64,000 nt of DNA. Origin: Legionellaceae bacterium (GTDB taxonomy: Bacteria; Pseudomonadota; Gammaproteobacteria; Legionellales; Legionellaceae). The notes beneath the pieces were generated by a model. That model made no database searches. It was given only the letters and a program-made list of their open reading frames with translations, and had not been told where the DNA came from. Positions 33,338 through 41,047 of this stretch are shown here, piece after piece; the first letter of the stretch is position 1, and every line of letters begins with the position of its first letter. The position numbers were made by a program, and so were the translations under genes. The stretch lies in NCBI GenBank assembly GCA_029210265.1, contig JARGNP010000008.1, positions 1 to 64,000 on the forward strand. Reading direction: 5' to 3'.

Positions 33338-35878
33338 TTATATTCGACACAACGGATGAAAATTACAGGTTTGGCAGGTGCTTTTTTTAGGGGGGCGTGG
33401 CACGCTGTGGCCGCTTTGATATTCATACGCAAGTGTTGTGAGTCGTTGGTGCCATGTATGCTGGTAGGTTGACCATGATTCATCTTGTTTTATGGTTTTG
33501 ATGCCTTGGATGTCAGCCGTATTTTCAGTAAAACCCCGGCAGGCAGTTTGGCCGTTTTTAAGCTCAACAAATAATAAGCCACGAATGGCGTCATCTAATA
33601 ACGCATACAAAAGCAGCTGAGGTGATTCCGGGCGTTCCTCATGCCACGGTAGCGGGGAAGGCAAACGGCTTTTATAATCTAACACCCATTTTTCGCCGGT
33701 ATGAAGGCGGTCAATACGGTCAACGCGTACGCGAAATTCAAGCTCGCCAAGCGTGAGTTGATAGCTTTCTTCAATGGCATCAATATCAAAGGCCGGACGT
33801 GATTTGTCCCAGGTAAGGCAGGCATACACCAAGCGTTTTAGGCGTTCGTGCTCAACGGTTTGCAGGAGTTCCGGAAATGAGGTGGGTTTATTGGCTTTAA
33901 TGGGCGCGAGTGCTGTTTGGATGGCTGCATCAATATGTGCTTCAAGCTCTGCTTGACGGCATGCAATAAGCGCGTGTTGTGTTTTTAGTTTTTTCCAAAG
34001 CAGTTCTAAAATATGATGAATCACTTGTCCGCGCAGCATAGCGTCAGGACCTTCTGTGGGCTCTGATGGTGTGGTGGCTTTGAGGCGATGCGCTGCAAAT
34101 GCTCGAAACGGGCATAGTGCTTGGTCTGCAAGGCGTGCGGTGCCACCGGCGCGCGTGTCCTGAACGGTCAATGGATAGCTGTAGGATTCATGCTCTGTGA
34201 GAAGCTGGCTTGGGTATGATGTATGCGTGGGTGTTCGCGTTTGAGGTAGCTTAGGGTAATTTAAAATCAAGGGGCTAGGTAATGCTGGTATATCACCCAC
34301 AAGCGCCGGGTAACTAAACACCTGCTCTAAGCTTGCAAGCTGCAGGCGTGTAATACGCTTTTCGGCCAGGCGTTGCTCGCGCGAAGCGTTGGCATAGGGC
34401 ATGTCGAGTTCGCGTTGCAGCGCGATAGGAATAAACGCAGATAAACGCGTACGCGTCGGGAGTTTTTGGTCGGTCGCCCCAGACATCCATACGGCATCGA
34501 ATGTACAACCGGACGCTTCAAGAAGTCCTAAAATTTGTATCGGGGCATCTGATTTCTCAGGTTGAAAAATCGTGTTTTTTGCTAAATCATGCAAGGCTCG
34601 AAAAGCTTCTTTAGCGCACATATTTGGCTTGACGACAGATAACGCAATAAAATCATCCATCAAGGCAATTAAGCGTTGAAAGCATTGGTACTGGGCCGAG
34701 GTTAAGCCTGCCTCACCGGGAAAGCCGAGCTGTGTTAAGCGTTTATAGAACAGTTGAGCCCAGGCAAGCGGTGTTTCGGTTGTTGGGTAGCTGCTTAGCG
34801 CGTTGAGTGCTTCAGCAAGTGCCGGAGCAGGCGTTTGAATTGCGCGCTTAAAACGTACAAAAGGAATACGTTGTTCTTGTAACAACGGAATATTATTTAA
34901 ACAAGAAGCACGTGCTAAAAATTCAGATTGAGCGGCCATAAGATGAGGCGAGCTTAATAATAACTGTGCTTGATGTTGGCTTAGTTCGGTTTGATTTAGG
35001 CTTATCCATTGTAGGGCGTGAGCAACCAACGGATATTCTGTGAGCGGTTTCCCAAGTGAGATATTAAAGACATCTTCAGGAAGGTGACGTTTAAAATAAC
35101 GCATAAGGCTCGGTGCATCTTGATTGAGATCGGGAATCACAAGGCCGATATGTTTAGCGTTATTTTTGAGTTTTTCTTGTATAAAAAACAACATGCGTGC
35201 ATATTCATCGTGTTTGTCACGCGCCATGCACTGGTAGGTTGTATGCGTGATATCACCTACAAAATCATCATGTTCTTGCTCGACACCGAGTGTGCTTAAG
35301 TGTGTTTGAAATGCTTGTTGTATGGGAGTGTACTCATCAAAGCAAACCCATACAATGCGTTTAAACGGAGGATGCTTTAAGTGCTTAATTAAGTGGCCTA
35401 CGAGTTGTTGCTTGGCGAGAGCATGTAAGCTATTTAAGCGTGCTTCACCGCTGGCGCGCCAGGTTTCAAACTGCTGGGTTTGTTCTGTGAGTTCAAAATC
35501 TGGATGTGGCAAGTTAATTTTCCAGTCGTTGCACACGGTCCAAGCGCTCAGTACGGAGTTTAATAATTTTTGATGATGTTGGCTATTTTCGTCCGGGGTT
35601 AATACGTGACGCCATACAGTACGGAGTTGCGCTTCGTTTAATAATACCGGGTGTTTGTCGTTGGGGTGTTGATGGCAAAGGCGTTCAAAGACATGCTGTA
35701 AAAATGCTTGATATGGCAGGCAGGTCGGTTTTTCCAGTGTGCGTCGACCGTCTTCGGTGATATAGCGAGCTAATAGCTGCTCAGCAAGACGGTTATTTGG
35801 TGTGACAATTGCAGCACCGTCTCGCATGGCTTGAATGACGGAGCTTAGCTGGCGATGTTCAGGGGCGTTGCAAGGCAT
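33338..35878 (-). CDS. RecB/AddB-type PD-(D/E)XK nuclease, DNA repair
   Basis: An 846-aa protein of the 'probable DNA repair protein' group related to AddB. A degenerate helicase-like N-terminus (VTPNNRLAEQLLARY near the start, IVWVCFDEYTPIQ) leads to a C-terminal nuclease domain with VDRIDRL and VLDYKSRL (the D...xYK active site). The last cysteines (CQTCNFHPLC at the end) plus the Cys in LADQALCPFRAF make an iron-sulfur cluster like that of AddB. Its role is in double-strand-break end processing. The frame is open to 35953. I prefer the ATG at 35878, which overlaps the upstream methyltransferase gene by 20 nt. Confidence 0.85.
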   Translation of the reverse strand: MPCNAPEHRQLSSVIQAMRDGAAIVTPNNRLAEQLLARYITEDGRRTLEKPTCLPYQAFLQHVFERLCHQHPNDKHPVLLNEAQLRTVWRHVLTPDENSQHHQKLLNSVLSAWTVCNDWKINLPHPDFELTEQTQQFETWRASGEARLNSLHALAKQQLVGHLIKHLKHPPFKRIVWVCFDEYTPIQQAFQTHLSTLGVEQEHDDFVGDITHTTYQCMARDKHDEYARMLFFIQEKLKNNAKHIGLVIPDLNQDAPSLMRYFKRHLPEDVFNISLGKPLTEYPLVAHALQWISLNQTELSQHQAQLLLSSPHLMAAQSEFLARASCLNNIPLLQEQRIPFVRFKRAIQTPAPALAEALNALSSYPTTETPLAWAQLFYKRLTQLGFPGEAGLTSAQYQCFQRLIALMDDFIALSVVKPNMCAKEAFRALHDLAKNTIFQPEKSDAPIQILGLLEASGCTFDAVWMSGATDQKLPTRTRLSAFIPIALQRELDMPYANASREQRLAEKRITRLQLASLEQVFSYPALVGDIPALPSPLILNYPKLPQTRTPTHTSYPSQLLTEHESYSYPLTVQDTRAGGTARLADQALCPFRAFAAHRLKATTPSEPTEGPDAMLRGQVIHHILELLWKKLKTQHALIACRQAELEAHIDAAIQTALAPIKANKPTSFPELLQTVEHERLKRLVYACLTWDKSRPAFDIDAIEESYQLTLGELEFRVRVDRIDRLHTGEKWVLDYKSRLPSPLPWHEERPESPQLLLYALLDDAIRGLLFVELKNGQTACRGFTENTADIQGIKTIKQDESWSTYQHTWHQRLTTLAYEYQSGHSVPRPPKKSTCQTCNFHPLCRI

Positions 35879-37367
35879 AAAGCATGACCGGTAGGTCGTC
35901 GTCGTGGTGTTTTCGAGCAACGAATGATTCGTGGTGCACAATCTTAAAGCCATGCTCTTCAGCTAAGGCTACAAGGTAGCGAGGATGATGCGCGAAACGT
36001 GCCGTTGTTTGTAATATCCAATGGGCCGAGTCACTGATTTCATGCGTTAAAATAAACAAGCCTTGCGGTGCCAGATGCGCTTTAACCTGTTCAAACAAAG
36101 CCGATAAATCACCGAGATAGGGCAGGACGTCTGCAGCTGTTATGAGCTCATAGGTGATAGTATTGGGAGTTAATTGGGTGAAGTACGTGATGATTTCAGC
36201 CTCGACAAGCTCATCATAGACGGCTTTATCATGAGCATGTGCGAGCATTTTTGGCGAGAGATCGACACCGGTTAAGTGCTGGCTTAGCTCACGGAGTATA
36301 ATGCCCGAAAGACCTGTGCCACAGCCCAAGTCCAGCGTACGCTCGACTTGCATCGAAGGGAGCAGCTGATGGAGGGCCTGGGCCATATGTTGAGGTACGC
36401 TGTACCCCAAGGTTTCGGTCATGTGCTTTTCGTAATGCAGGGCATAATTATCAAATAAATTTTGCGCATACTCGGGGCACGCAGGACGCTGTTCTTTGCC
36501 GTTCTTAAATGCATCCAGCATAAATTCACTGCTTTTATCGCCTGGGTTAACATCACGCGCTTGCGTTAAGTACTCTACGGCTTTTATTGTCTGCCCTAGG
36601 CGCTGGGCAATACTGGCTAAGTTGGTGAGGCAAGCATGGTGTTTGGGGTTGTGCTTAAGAATTAACTCAAAATGCTTGGTTGCATGTTCGAGTTGACCGA
36701 GCGCCATTTCAGCCACGCCAGCATTGTAATGATACTCAAGATTATTGGGATACTTTTCGAGTAATAATACGTAATGCGTAAGGGCGTTCTCAAAACGGTC
36801 GTAATGCATAAACGTTGCAGCAAGGTTATTACGTGCATCTTCATGATGTTCATCAAACGCAAGTGCTTGGCTAAAGTACGTGATGGCTTGTTGGCCTTGA
36901 TCACGTTTAAGAGCAATAACGCCTAAGTTTGCCAGGGCGTCGGGGTGCTCTTTATGTTGTGTCAGTACGGTTTGGAATGCTTTTTCGGCGGCATCCAATT
37001 GATGATGTGTAAGACTAATAATGCCTTGATAAAAGTGCGCGTTGGTATGTTCGGGGTTTAATATTAAGACGTTATTAAATTGTGTGGCCGCGGCATCAAG
37101 TTTATTTTGTTTCAATAAAATCAAACCTAAATTATAATGTGCTATCGCAAAATCAGGCGCTGCATGCACGGCCGCAGCGTAATGCGTTAATGCTTTGTTT
37201 GGATTGCCCATGCGCTCATAAAGCGTCGCTAAATTATTATGGTCTGCTGGAGAGAGTGATATTTTTTGTTGTAACAGCGATTCATAGGCAGCAATTGCTT
37301 CAGGAATGCGACTGGATTTTTGATGCTCATGTGCTTTTGTTAAGCAGGCCTCGGACGTTTGGATCAT
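35859..37367 (-). CDS. TPR protein with C-terminal SAM methyltransferase domain
   Basis: A 502-aa fusion. Residues ~1-280 form seven to eight tetratricopeptide repeats (for example ALTHYAAAVHAAPDFAIAHYNLG), a protein-binding scaffold. Residues ~300-500 are a class I methyltransferase with the SAM loop DLGCGTG (346-352) and an acidic residue ending the next strand (GVDLSP). The substrate is unknown; such fusions are often protein or small-molecule methylases recruited by the TPR. There is no signal peptide, so it is cytoplasmic or secreted by a non-Sec route. It is upstream of the nuclease gene and overlaps it. Confidence 0.85.
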   Translation of the reverse strand: MIQTSEACLTKAHEHQKSSRIPEAIAAYESLLQQKISLSPADHNNLATLYERMGNPNKALTHYAAAVHAAPDFAIAHYNLGLILLKQNKLDAAATQFNNVLILNPEHTNAHFYQGIISLTHHQLDAAEKAFQTVLTQHKEHPDALANLGVIALKRDQGQQAITYFSQALAFDEHHEDARNNLAATFMHYDRFENALTHYVLLLEKYPNNLEYHYNAGVAEMALGQLEHATKHFELILKHNPKHHACLTNLASIAQRLGQTIKAVEYLTQARDVNPGDKSSEFMLDAFKNGKEQRPACPEYAQNLFDNYALHYEKHMTETLGYSVPQHMAQALHQLLPSMQVERTLDLGCGTGLSGIILRELSQHLTGVDLSPKMLAHAHDKAVYDELVEAEIITYFTQLTPNTITYELITAADVLPYLGDLSALFEQVKAHLAPQGLFILTHEISDSAHWILQTTARFAHHPRYLVALAEEHGFKIVHHESFVARKHHDDDLPVMLYALQRP

Positions 37368-37553
37368 GGTGTTTATGCGTATTAATTATTAAGTTAAAAA
37401 TTCAAATGCAATCGTGGCATTGATTGTGTTTGAAGGCAATGATTTGGTGTGGTTTATTTGCTGATCTAAAAATAGGCTTGTTGGTTTTTTGGTCTATAAT
37501 TGTTGTATGCGTTAAGTTGAGGATTTACCCATGAATATAAATAAAGTGCTCGC

Positions 37554-38594
37554 TTGAATGCCTATGATCGTCCTGAAGGAGGTAAGTATTCACTTAATCA
37601 GCCAGACGTTAGGAAGCAACTGATCGAGAGTATAGGCGGCCGTTTAGCTCAAGCTGCACTTGACTATCAAACGTTTAGTACGCAATATGCAGTCCCGCCT
37701 CCACCACCTAAGCCCGCTCAAGGTAGAATGGACTATGCTTCGGTTGCTTTTGAGCGAGATAAAATAGGACTGCTAGTTCAAGATGCGTATAAAAAAGGCA
37801 AGGAGCTTTTTGCAATTGCGGGCGTAGATCATTCGGCTACCCCAGGAGATTTAAGACCAGCGCTCCTAAATATGGTGCGTAAGCTACATCCAGATAAGCT
37901 AGAGCAGCTTGAGAAAAGACAGCCAACCCTAAGAGAACAAGAGCAATTTGGGGCTGCCAAAGAGCTCCTTGATTTAATTAAGAACAACCAGTTGGATGCA
38001 TATCGGCAAGCACTGGGCCCTCTTTTACAGTTTCCTGTTCCAAAGCCTGCTCCCAAAGCGCGCGCGCCCACCGCACCCGCTAACGATCAGGATAGGGCGT
38101 ATGAAACGCCTTTTCAGGAAATGATGACGTTGCTTAGGAACGATTATCAAACTATATGGAAAGGCGTAATATCTCAATTAGAAGCACGGGGTAAGATTGG
38201 ATCGGCATTAAAAACCAATGAGTCGAAATTAAGAGTGGACCCTACTGTTCGAGTGGCGTTTATGATGGCTATTGAAGATCGATTAAATACAAATACTCGT
38301 CCTGAAGGAGGCAAGTATTCACTTAATCAGACAGACGTTAGGGAGTATTTGAGAACGGAGGTGAGTGGTCGTTTAGGCCAAGTTGCTATTGACTATATAA
38401 ATCCACCTCAGCAAACACCTTCACCGGCAGCATATCAAGCTCACAATGCGAAAGGTTTTGATCCGAGAAAACCCGTTGGTCCTGAGGAGCGAGCATTCAT
38501 GGATGCTGTTAGAAAAGAAGGACGTCAGCCTAAGCAAGATCGCAAGGGTCCAACAGATGTAGCTTCTGATTCGGGAGGAAGTCCTAAACCTTAG
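37554..38594 (+). CDS. J-domain protein with internal repeat, effector candidate
   Basis: Residues ~85-152 form a DnaJ-type domain with the HPDK motif (112-115) that should bind an Hsp70. There is no Gly/Phe or zinc-finger region, so this is a type III J-protein. A ~33-residue unit beginning RPEGGKYSLNQ is present at 6-38 and again at 249-281. The first 45 bases of the two copies differ at only two positions (37569-37613 and 38298-38342). The start is unclear: a well-placed ATG (37531, with GAGG upstream) reads eight codons then stops, and this frame can only start at TTG 37554, whose last bases overlap that stop. Repeat similarity extends before the TTG, so a lost or shifted 5' end is likely. 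Confidence 0.65.
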   Translation: MNAYDRPEGGKYSLNQPDVRKQLIESIGGRLAQAALDYQTFSTQYAVPPPPPKPAQGRMDYASVAFERDKIGLLVQDAYKKGKELFAIAGVDHSATPGDLRPALLNMVRKLHPDKLEQLEKRQPTLREQEQFGAAKELLDLIKNNQLDAYRQALGPLLQFPVPKPAPKARAPTAPANDQDRAYETPFQEMMTLLRNDYQTIWKGVISQLEARGKIGSALKTNESKLRVDPTVRVAFMMAIEDRLNTNTRPEGGKYSLNQTDVREYLRTEVSGRLGQVAIDYINPPQQTPSPAAYQAHNAKGFDPRKPVGPEERAFMDAVRKEGRQPKQDRKGPTDVASDSGGSPKP

Positions 38595-38616
38595 TTGCGC
38601 TACCTAGGCCAATTTA

Positions 38617-39063
38617 TTATTCCTGCCGGTTTTCTTTTGCAAAATATGCGCAATCAAGGCCGACATGATTTTTATAGCCGAGCGCATCATAAAAAGCATG
38701 TGTGCCGTTTTTGATGCGGTGATTGGCGGACGTTAATGCAATGGTCTTGGCGCCGTATTTTAATGCGTATTCTTCGGCAACGGCAACAAGTTTTTTGCCC
38801 AGGCCTTGGTTACGATGGTCATGATGAATAATTAAGGCATCAATATGACAGCAGCAGCCAGGGAGTCTGAGTTGCTCATAGCATCCAAATGCAATAGCAG
38901 CGATAATATGATGATTTTGTTCGATAACAAGTAAATGATGACGGTCTTGTTGAAAGGCTTGAATACGTGTTTCCATGGTGTTTAGATCCATGTCGTAATT
39001 CAGTTGTGAAAGTAACTGACAAAGTTGCAATGTATCGTCTTCATGAGCATCACGTATGATCAT
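38617..39063 (-). CDS. GNAT family N-acetyltransferase
   Basis: A 148-aa single-domain GNAT enzyme using acetyl-CoA. The acetyl-CoA loop HHDHRNQGLGKKLV (about 77-90) and the closing AFYDALGYK segment are typical. The substrate is unknown; resemblance to small aminoglycoside- or amine-acetylating GNATs is not specific enough to assign. GAGGT lies about 7 nt before the ATG. It is divergent from the higBA operon and convergent to the J-domain gene. Confidence 0.88.
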   Translation of the reverse strand: MIIRDAHEDDTLQLCQLLSQLNYDMDLNTMETRIQAFQQDRHHLLVIEQNHHIIAAIAFGCYEQLRLPGCCCHIDALIIHHDHRNQGLGKKLVAVAEEYALKYGAKTIALTSANHRIKNGTHAFYDALGYKNHVGLDCAYFAKENRQE

Positions 39064-39114
39064 GGTATTTACCTCAAGATATAATTAGTTTGAGTATAGT
39101 CTGCTTTTTCCAGT

Positions 39115-39143
39115 TTGACTTTTACACTTATTTTGTGTATATT
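39115..39143 (+). promoter_or_regulatory. higBA promoter with overlapping operator
   Basis: TTGACT (39115-39120) and TATATT (39138-39143) are separated by 17 bp, a near-ideal sigma-70 promoter. Between them lies the inverted repeat TACAC-7-GTGTA (39123-39127/39135-39139), well placed to bind the HTH antitoxin for autorepression. Confidence 0.75.
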
Positions 39144-39171
39144 TTACGTCAAATGGAATGGAATTTTTGAT

Positions 39172-39459
39172 ATGACACGTCCAAATTGCGTTGAACTTAC
39201 AAGGAAGGCACAAAAAGATTTAGTTAAAGTACCGGAGCATATAAAAATAAAGTTATTGCTTTGGGTTGATGCTGTTGAGCAGTTAGGGGTTCGACAAGTT
39301 AGAAAAACACCTGGTTATCATGATGAGCCATTAAAGGGCAGTCGAAGGGGAGCTCGCTCGATACGTTTATCAAAGGGGTATCGCGCATTTTATAGAGTGA
39401 GTCATCACGGTGATATAGAAATTGTATCAGTCGAAGAGGTGAATAAGCATGAATACTAA
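39172..39459 (+). CDS. higB: RelE/HigB-type toxin
   Basis: A 95-aa basic protein of the RelE/ParE superfamily, HigB-like. LTRKAQKDLVKVP near the N-terminus and SIRLSKGYRAFYRV (strands with the catalytic basic/aromatic residues) are visible. Such toxins cut mRNA on the ribosome. Toxin-before-antitoxin order with an 11-nt overlap into the next gene is the higBA arrangement. I start at ATG 39172 rather than at the open frame further up, which lies within the promoter. The exact subfamily is not certain. Confidence 0.82.
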   Translation: MTRPNCVELTRKAQKDLVKVPEHIKIKLLLWVDAVEQLGVRQVRKTPGYHDEPLKGSRRGARSIRLSKGYRAFYRVSHHGDIEIVSVEEVNKHEY

Positions 39460-39748
39460 TGCGAAAAATTTTTTAGAAAAAAGTGTTGGCCGACTTAGCT
39501 TTGGTAAATCCTTGCGTGCAATAAGGCTAGGAGAGGAGGAGCGTCAAACAAATTTTGCGAAAAAACTCGGTGTTTCTGTCCAATATTTATGTGATGTGGA
39601 GCATGATAGGAAAGTTGTAAGTGCTAAAAAAGCACAGTTGTTTGCTCATGTTTTAGGGTATCCGCCCGAGCAATTTGTTGCTTTAGCATTGCAGGATTCT
39701 TTAAATTACTATGATATTCCAATGCATGTGGAAGTTTTTGCTGCTTGA
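39449..39748 (+). CDS. higA: HigA-type antitoxin, XRE HTH
   Basis: A 99-aa protein with a Cro/C1-type helix-turn-helix at about 17-70 (FGKSLRAIRLGEEERQTNFA, then LGVSVQYLCDVEHDRK). It should neutralise the upstream toxin and repress the operon through the TACAC/GTGTA operator. GAGG precedes the ATG. It overlaps the toxin gene by 11 nt. Confidence 0.85.
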   Translation: MNTNAKNFLEKSVGRLSFGKSLRAIRLGEEERQTNFAKKLGVSVQYLCDVEHDRKVVSAKKAQLFAHVLGYPPEQFVALALQDSLNYYDIPMHVEVFAA

Positions 39749-39766
39749 GGGGACGGAGAATTAATA

Positions 39767-40228
39767 ATGGAAAAAAAAATAAAGCCAAGTAAAATAATTC
39801 TTGATGACTTGAAGCGCGTGTTATTGCACGGTGGAAATACAACGCAAGAAGCGATTGTTACAGCATTGGAGAGTAAAGGACATAACGTTAATCAGTCAAA
39901 AATTTCAAGACTGCTTCGAAAAATTAATGCGATTAAAACAAAAAATGATCAGGGTGCGATGGTGTACTGCTTACCACATGATGCCGAGGCGCCACCGATT
40001 CAGAGTAGCTTAGCTGAGCTAGTGATTGATACTGTAGCTAACGAAACTATGATTGTTATCAAAACAAGCCCGGGGGCGGCCTCGCTTATTGCCCGTGTGA
40101 TTGATCAAAAAAAATGTCAAATTTTAGGAACCATCGCGGGTGATGATACGATTTTTGTTGCACCAGAATCCATCCAGAGTATCGAGCAAAGTTTGCTCTT
40201 AATCCGTCGTCAGCTAGGTTGTTGTTAA
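39767..40228 (+). CDS. argR: Arginine repressor ArgR
   Basis: A 153-aa ArgR with an N-terminal winged-helix DNA-binding domain (GNTTQEAIVTALESKGHNVN, then SKISRLLRKINA) and the C-terminal hexamer/arginine-binding domain ending GTIAGDDTIFVAP. It regulates arginine genes in response to L-arginine. In Legionella pneumophila ArgR is also linked to effector expression and intracellular growth. No arginine genes are adjacent. It follows the antitoxin by 18 bp and may be read from the TA promoter, an unusual setting. Confidence 0.93.
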   Translation: MEKKIKPSKIILDDLKRVLLHGGNTTQEAIVTALESKGHNVNQSKISRLLRKINAIKTKNDQGAMVYCLPHDAEAPPIQSSLAELVIDTVANETMIVIKTSPGAASLIARVIDQKKCQILGTIAGDDTIFVAPESIQSIEQSLLLIRRQLGCC

Positions 40229-40297
40229 GTTTGTTTTTGTGTAAGTTAAGCATATATGCATGATGCTCATTAATATATATACAAGGATCGGTTTGAC

Positions 40298-41029
40298 GTG
40301 AACTGCACGCATCGTATGATTTTTACAATCATCAATATCAATGCTTTGTTTTTTTCCGGCATGCTTCATGCTGCCGTTATAACTTTTTCTCCAGGTATTG
40401 CTTTTGAGAACAACGCTCAAACACAGCGATTATTATTAGAAACATCCCCGCAAAATTTAAGTAATCAATATGTTGCTAATCATGATTGGAAGCAGAGTTT
40501 TGTTGCCCAATTATTTCTTGGAAAAGCATATTATAAAAAAGAAAAATTAAATCTAAATCTCGGTGCTACGCTTGGATTTGTAAATGATATTAAATTAAAC
40601 GGTGTTGTTAACCAGTTTGGGTTATCTGACTTTGATAATTTAACCTATCAATATACGATTAATAGTCTGTCGGCGATGGGAACAGCAAAACTATTGTACT
40701 CGCTGACGGAGCGTATGCAGCCTTATTTGAATGCCAGCCTGGGTTTTTCTAATAATAAAGCATCGGATTACCAAGAAACACCGCGTATACTCGGTGTGGT
40801 GCCCATGCTTCCATTCGGTGACCATAGTAATAATAGCTTTGCTTACAGTGCGGGCGTAGGCTTGATGTATCTTTCCAATGAGCAATGTTCAGTAGGTTTA
40901 GGTTATCAATTTTCAGATTTGGGCCAAGCAAGCTTAAACGTATCTGTAGCACAACAAACCACGCAAACCCCAAGTCTTAATCATATTTACTTACATCAGC
41001 TCGTGTTTAATTTTAATTGGAATGTATAA
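40298..41029 (+). CDS. Outer-membrane beta-barrel protein
   Basis: A 243-aa protein with a signal peptide (hydrophobic ~8-20, cleavage near MLHA-AV) and alternating amphipathic strands such as LNLNLGATLGFV and QPYLNASLGFSNN. It ends FNFNWNV, typical of an eight- to ten-strand barrel. The exact family (OmpA/OmpW-like porin-type) is not identifiable. AAGGA lies 10 nt before the GTG at 40298, and an ATG at 40316 is a possible start. It lies 18 bp before the next exported protein, so the pair is probably cotranscribed. Confidence 0.78.
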   Translation: MNCTHRMIFTIININALFFSGMLHAAVITFSPGIAFENNAQTQRLLLETSPQNLSNQYVANHDWKQSFVAQLFLGKAYYKKEKLNLNLGATLGFVNDIKLNGVVNQFGLSDFDNLTYQYTINSLSAMGTAKLLYSLTERMQPYLNASLGFSNNKASDYQETPRILGVVPMLPFGDHSNNSFAYSAGVGLMYLSNEQCSVGLGYQFSDLGQASLNVSVAQQTTQTPSLNHIYLHQLVFNFNWNV

Positions 41030-41047
41030 AAATAGAAAGGATAAAGC

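Noticed and set aside
37574..37582. GGAGG inside the J-domain gene as a ribosome site for a downstream start
   Set aside because: No start codon follows at proper spacing, and the sequence encodes the conserved EGG of the repeat, which also occurs at the second copy.
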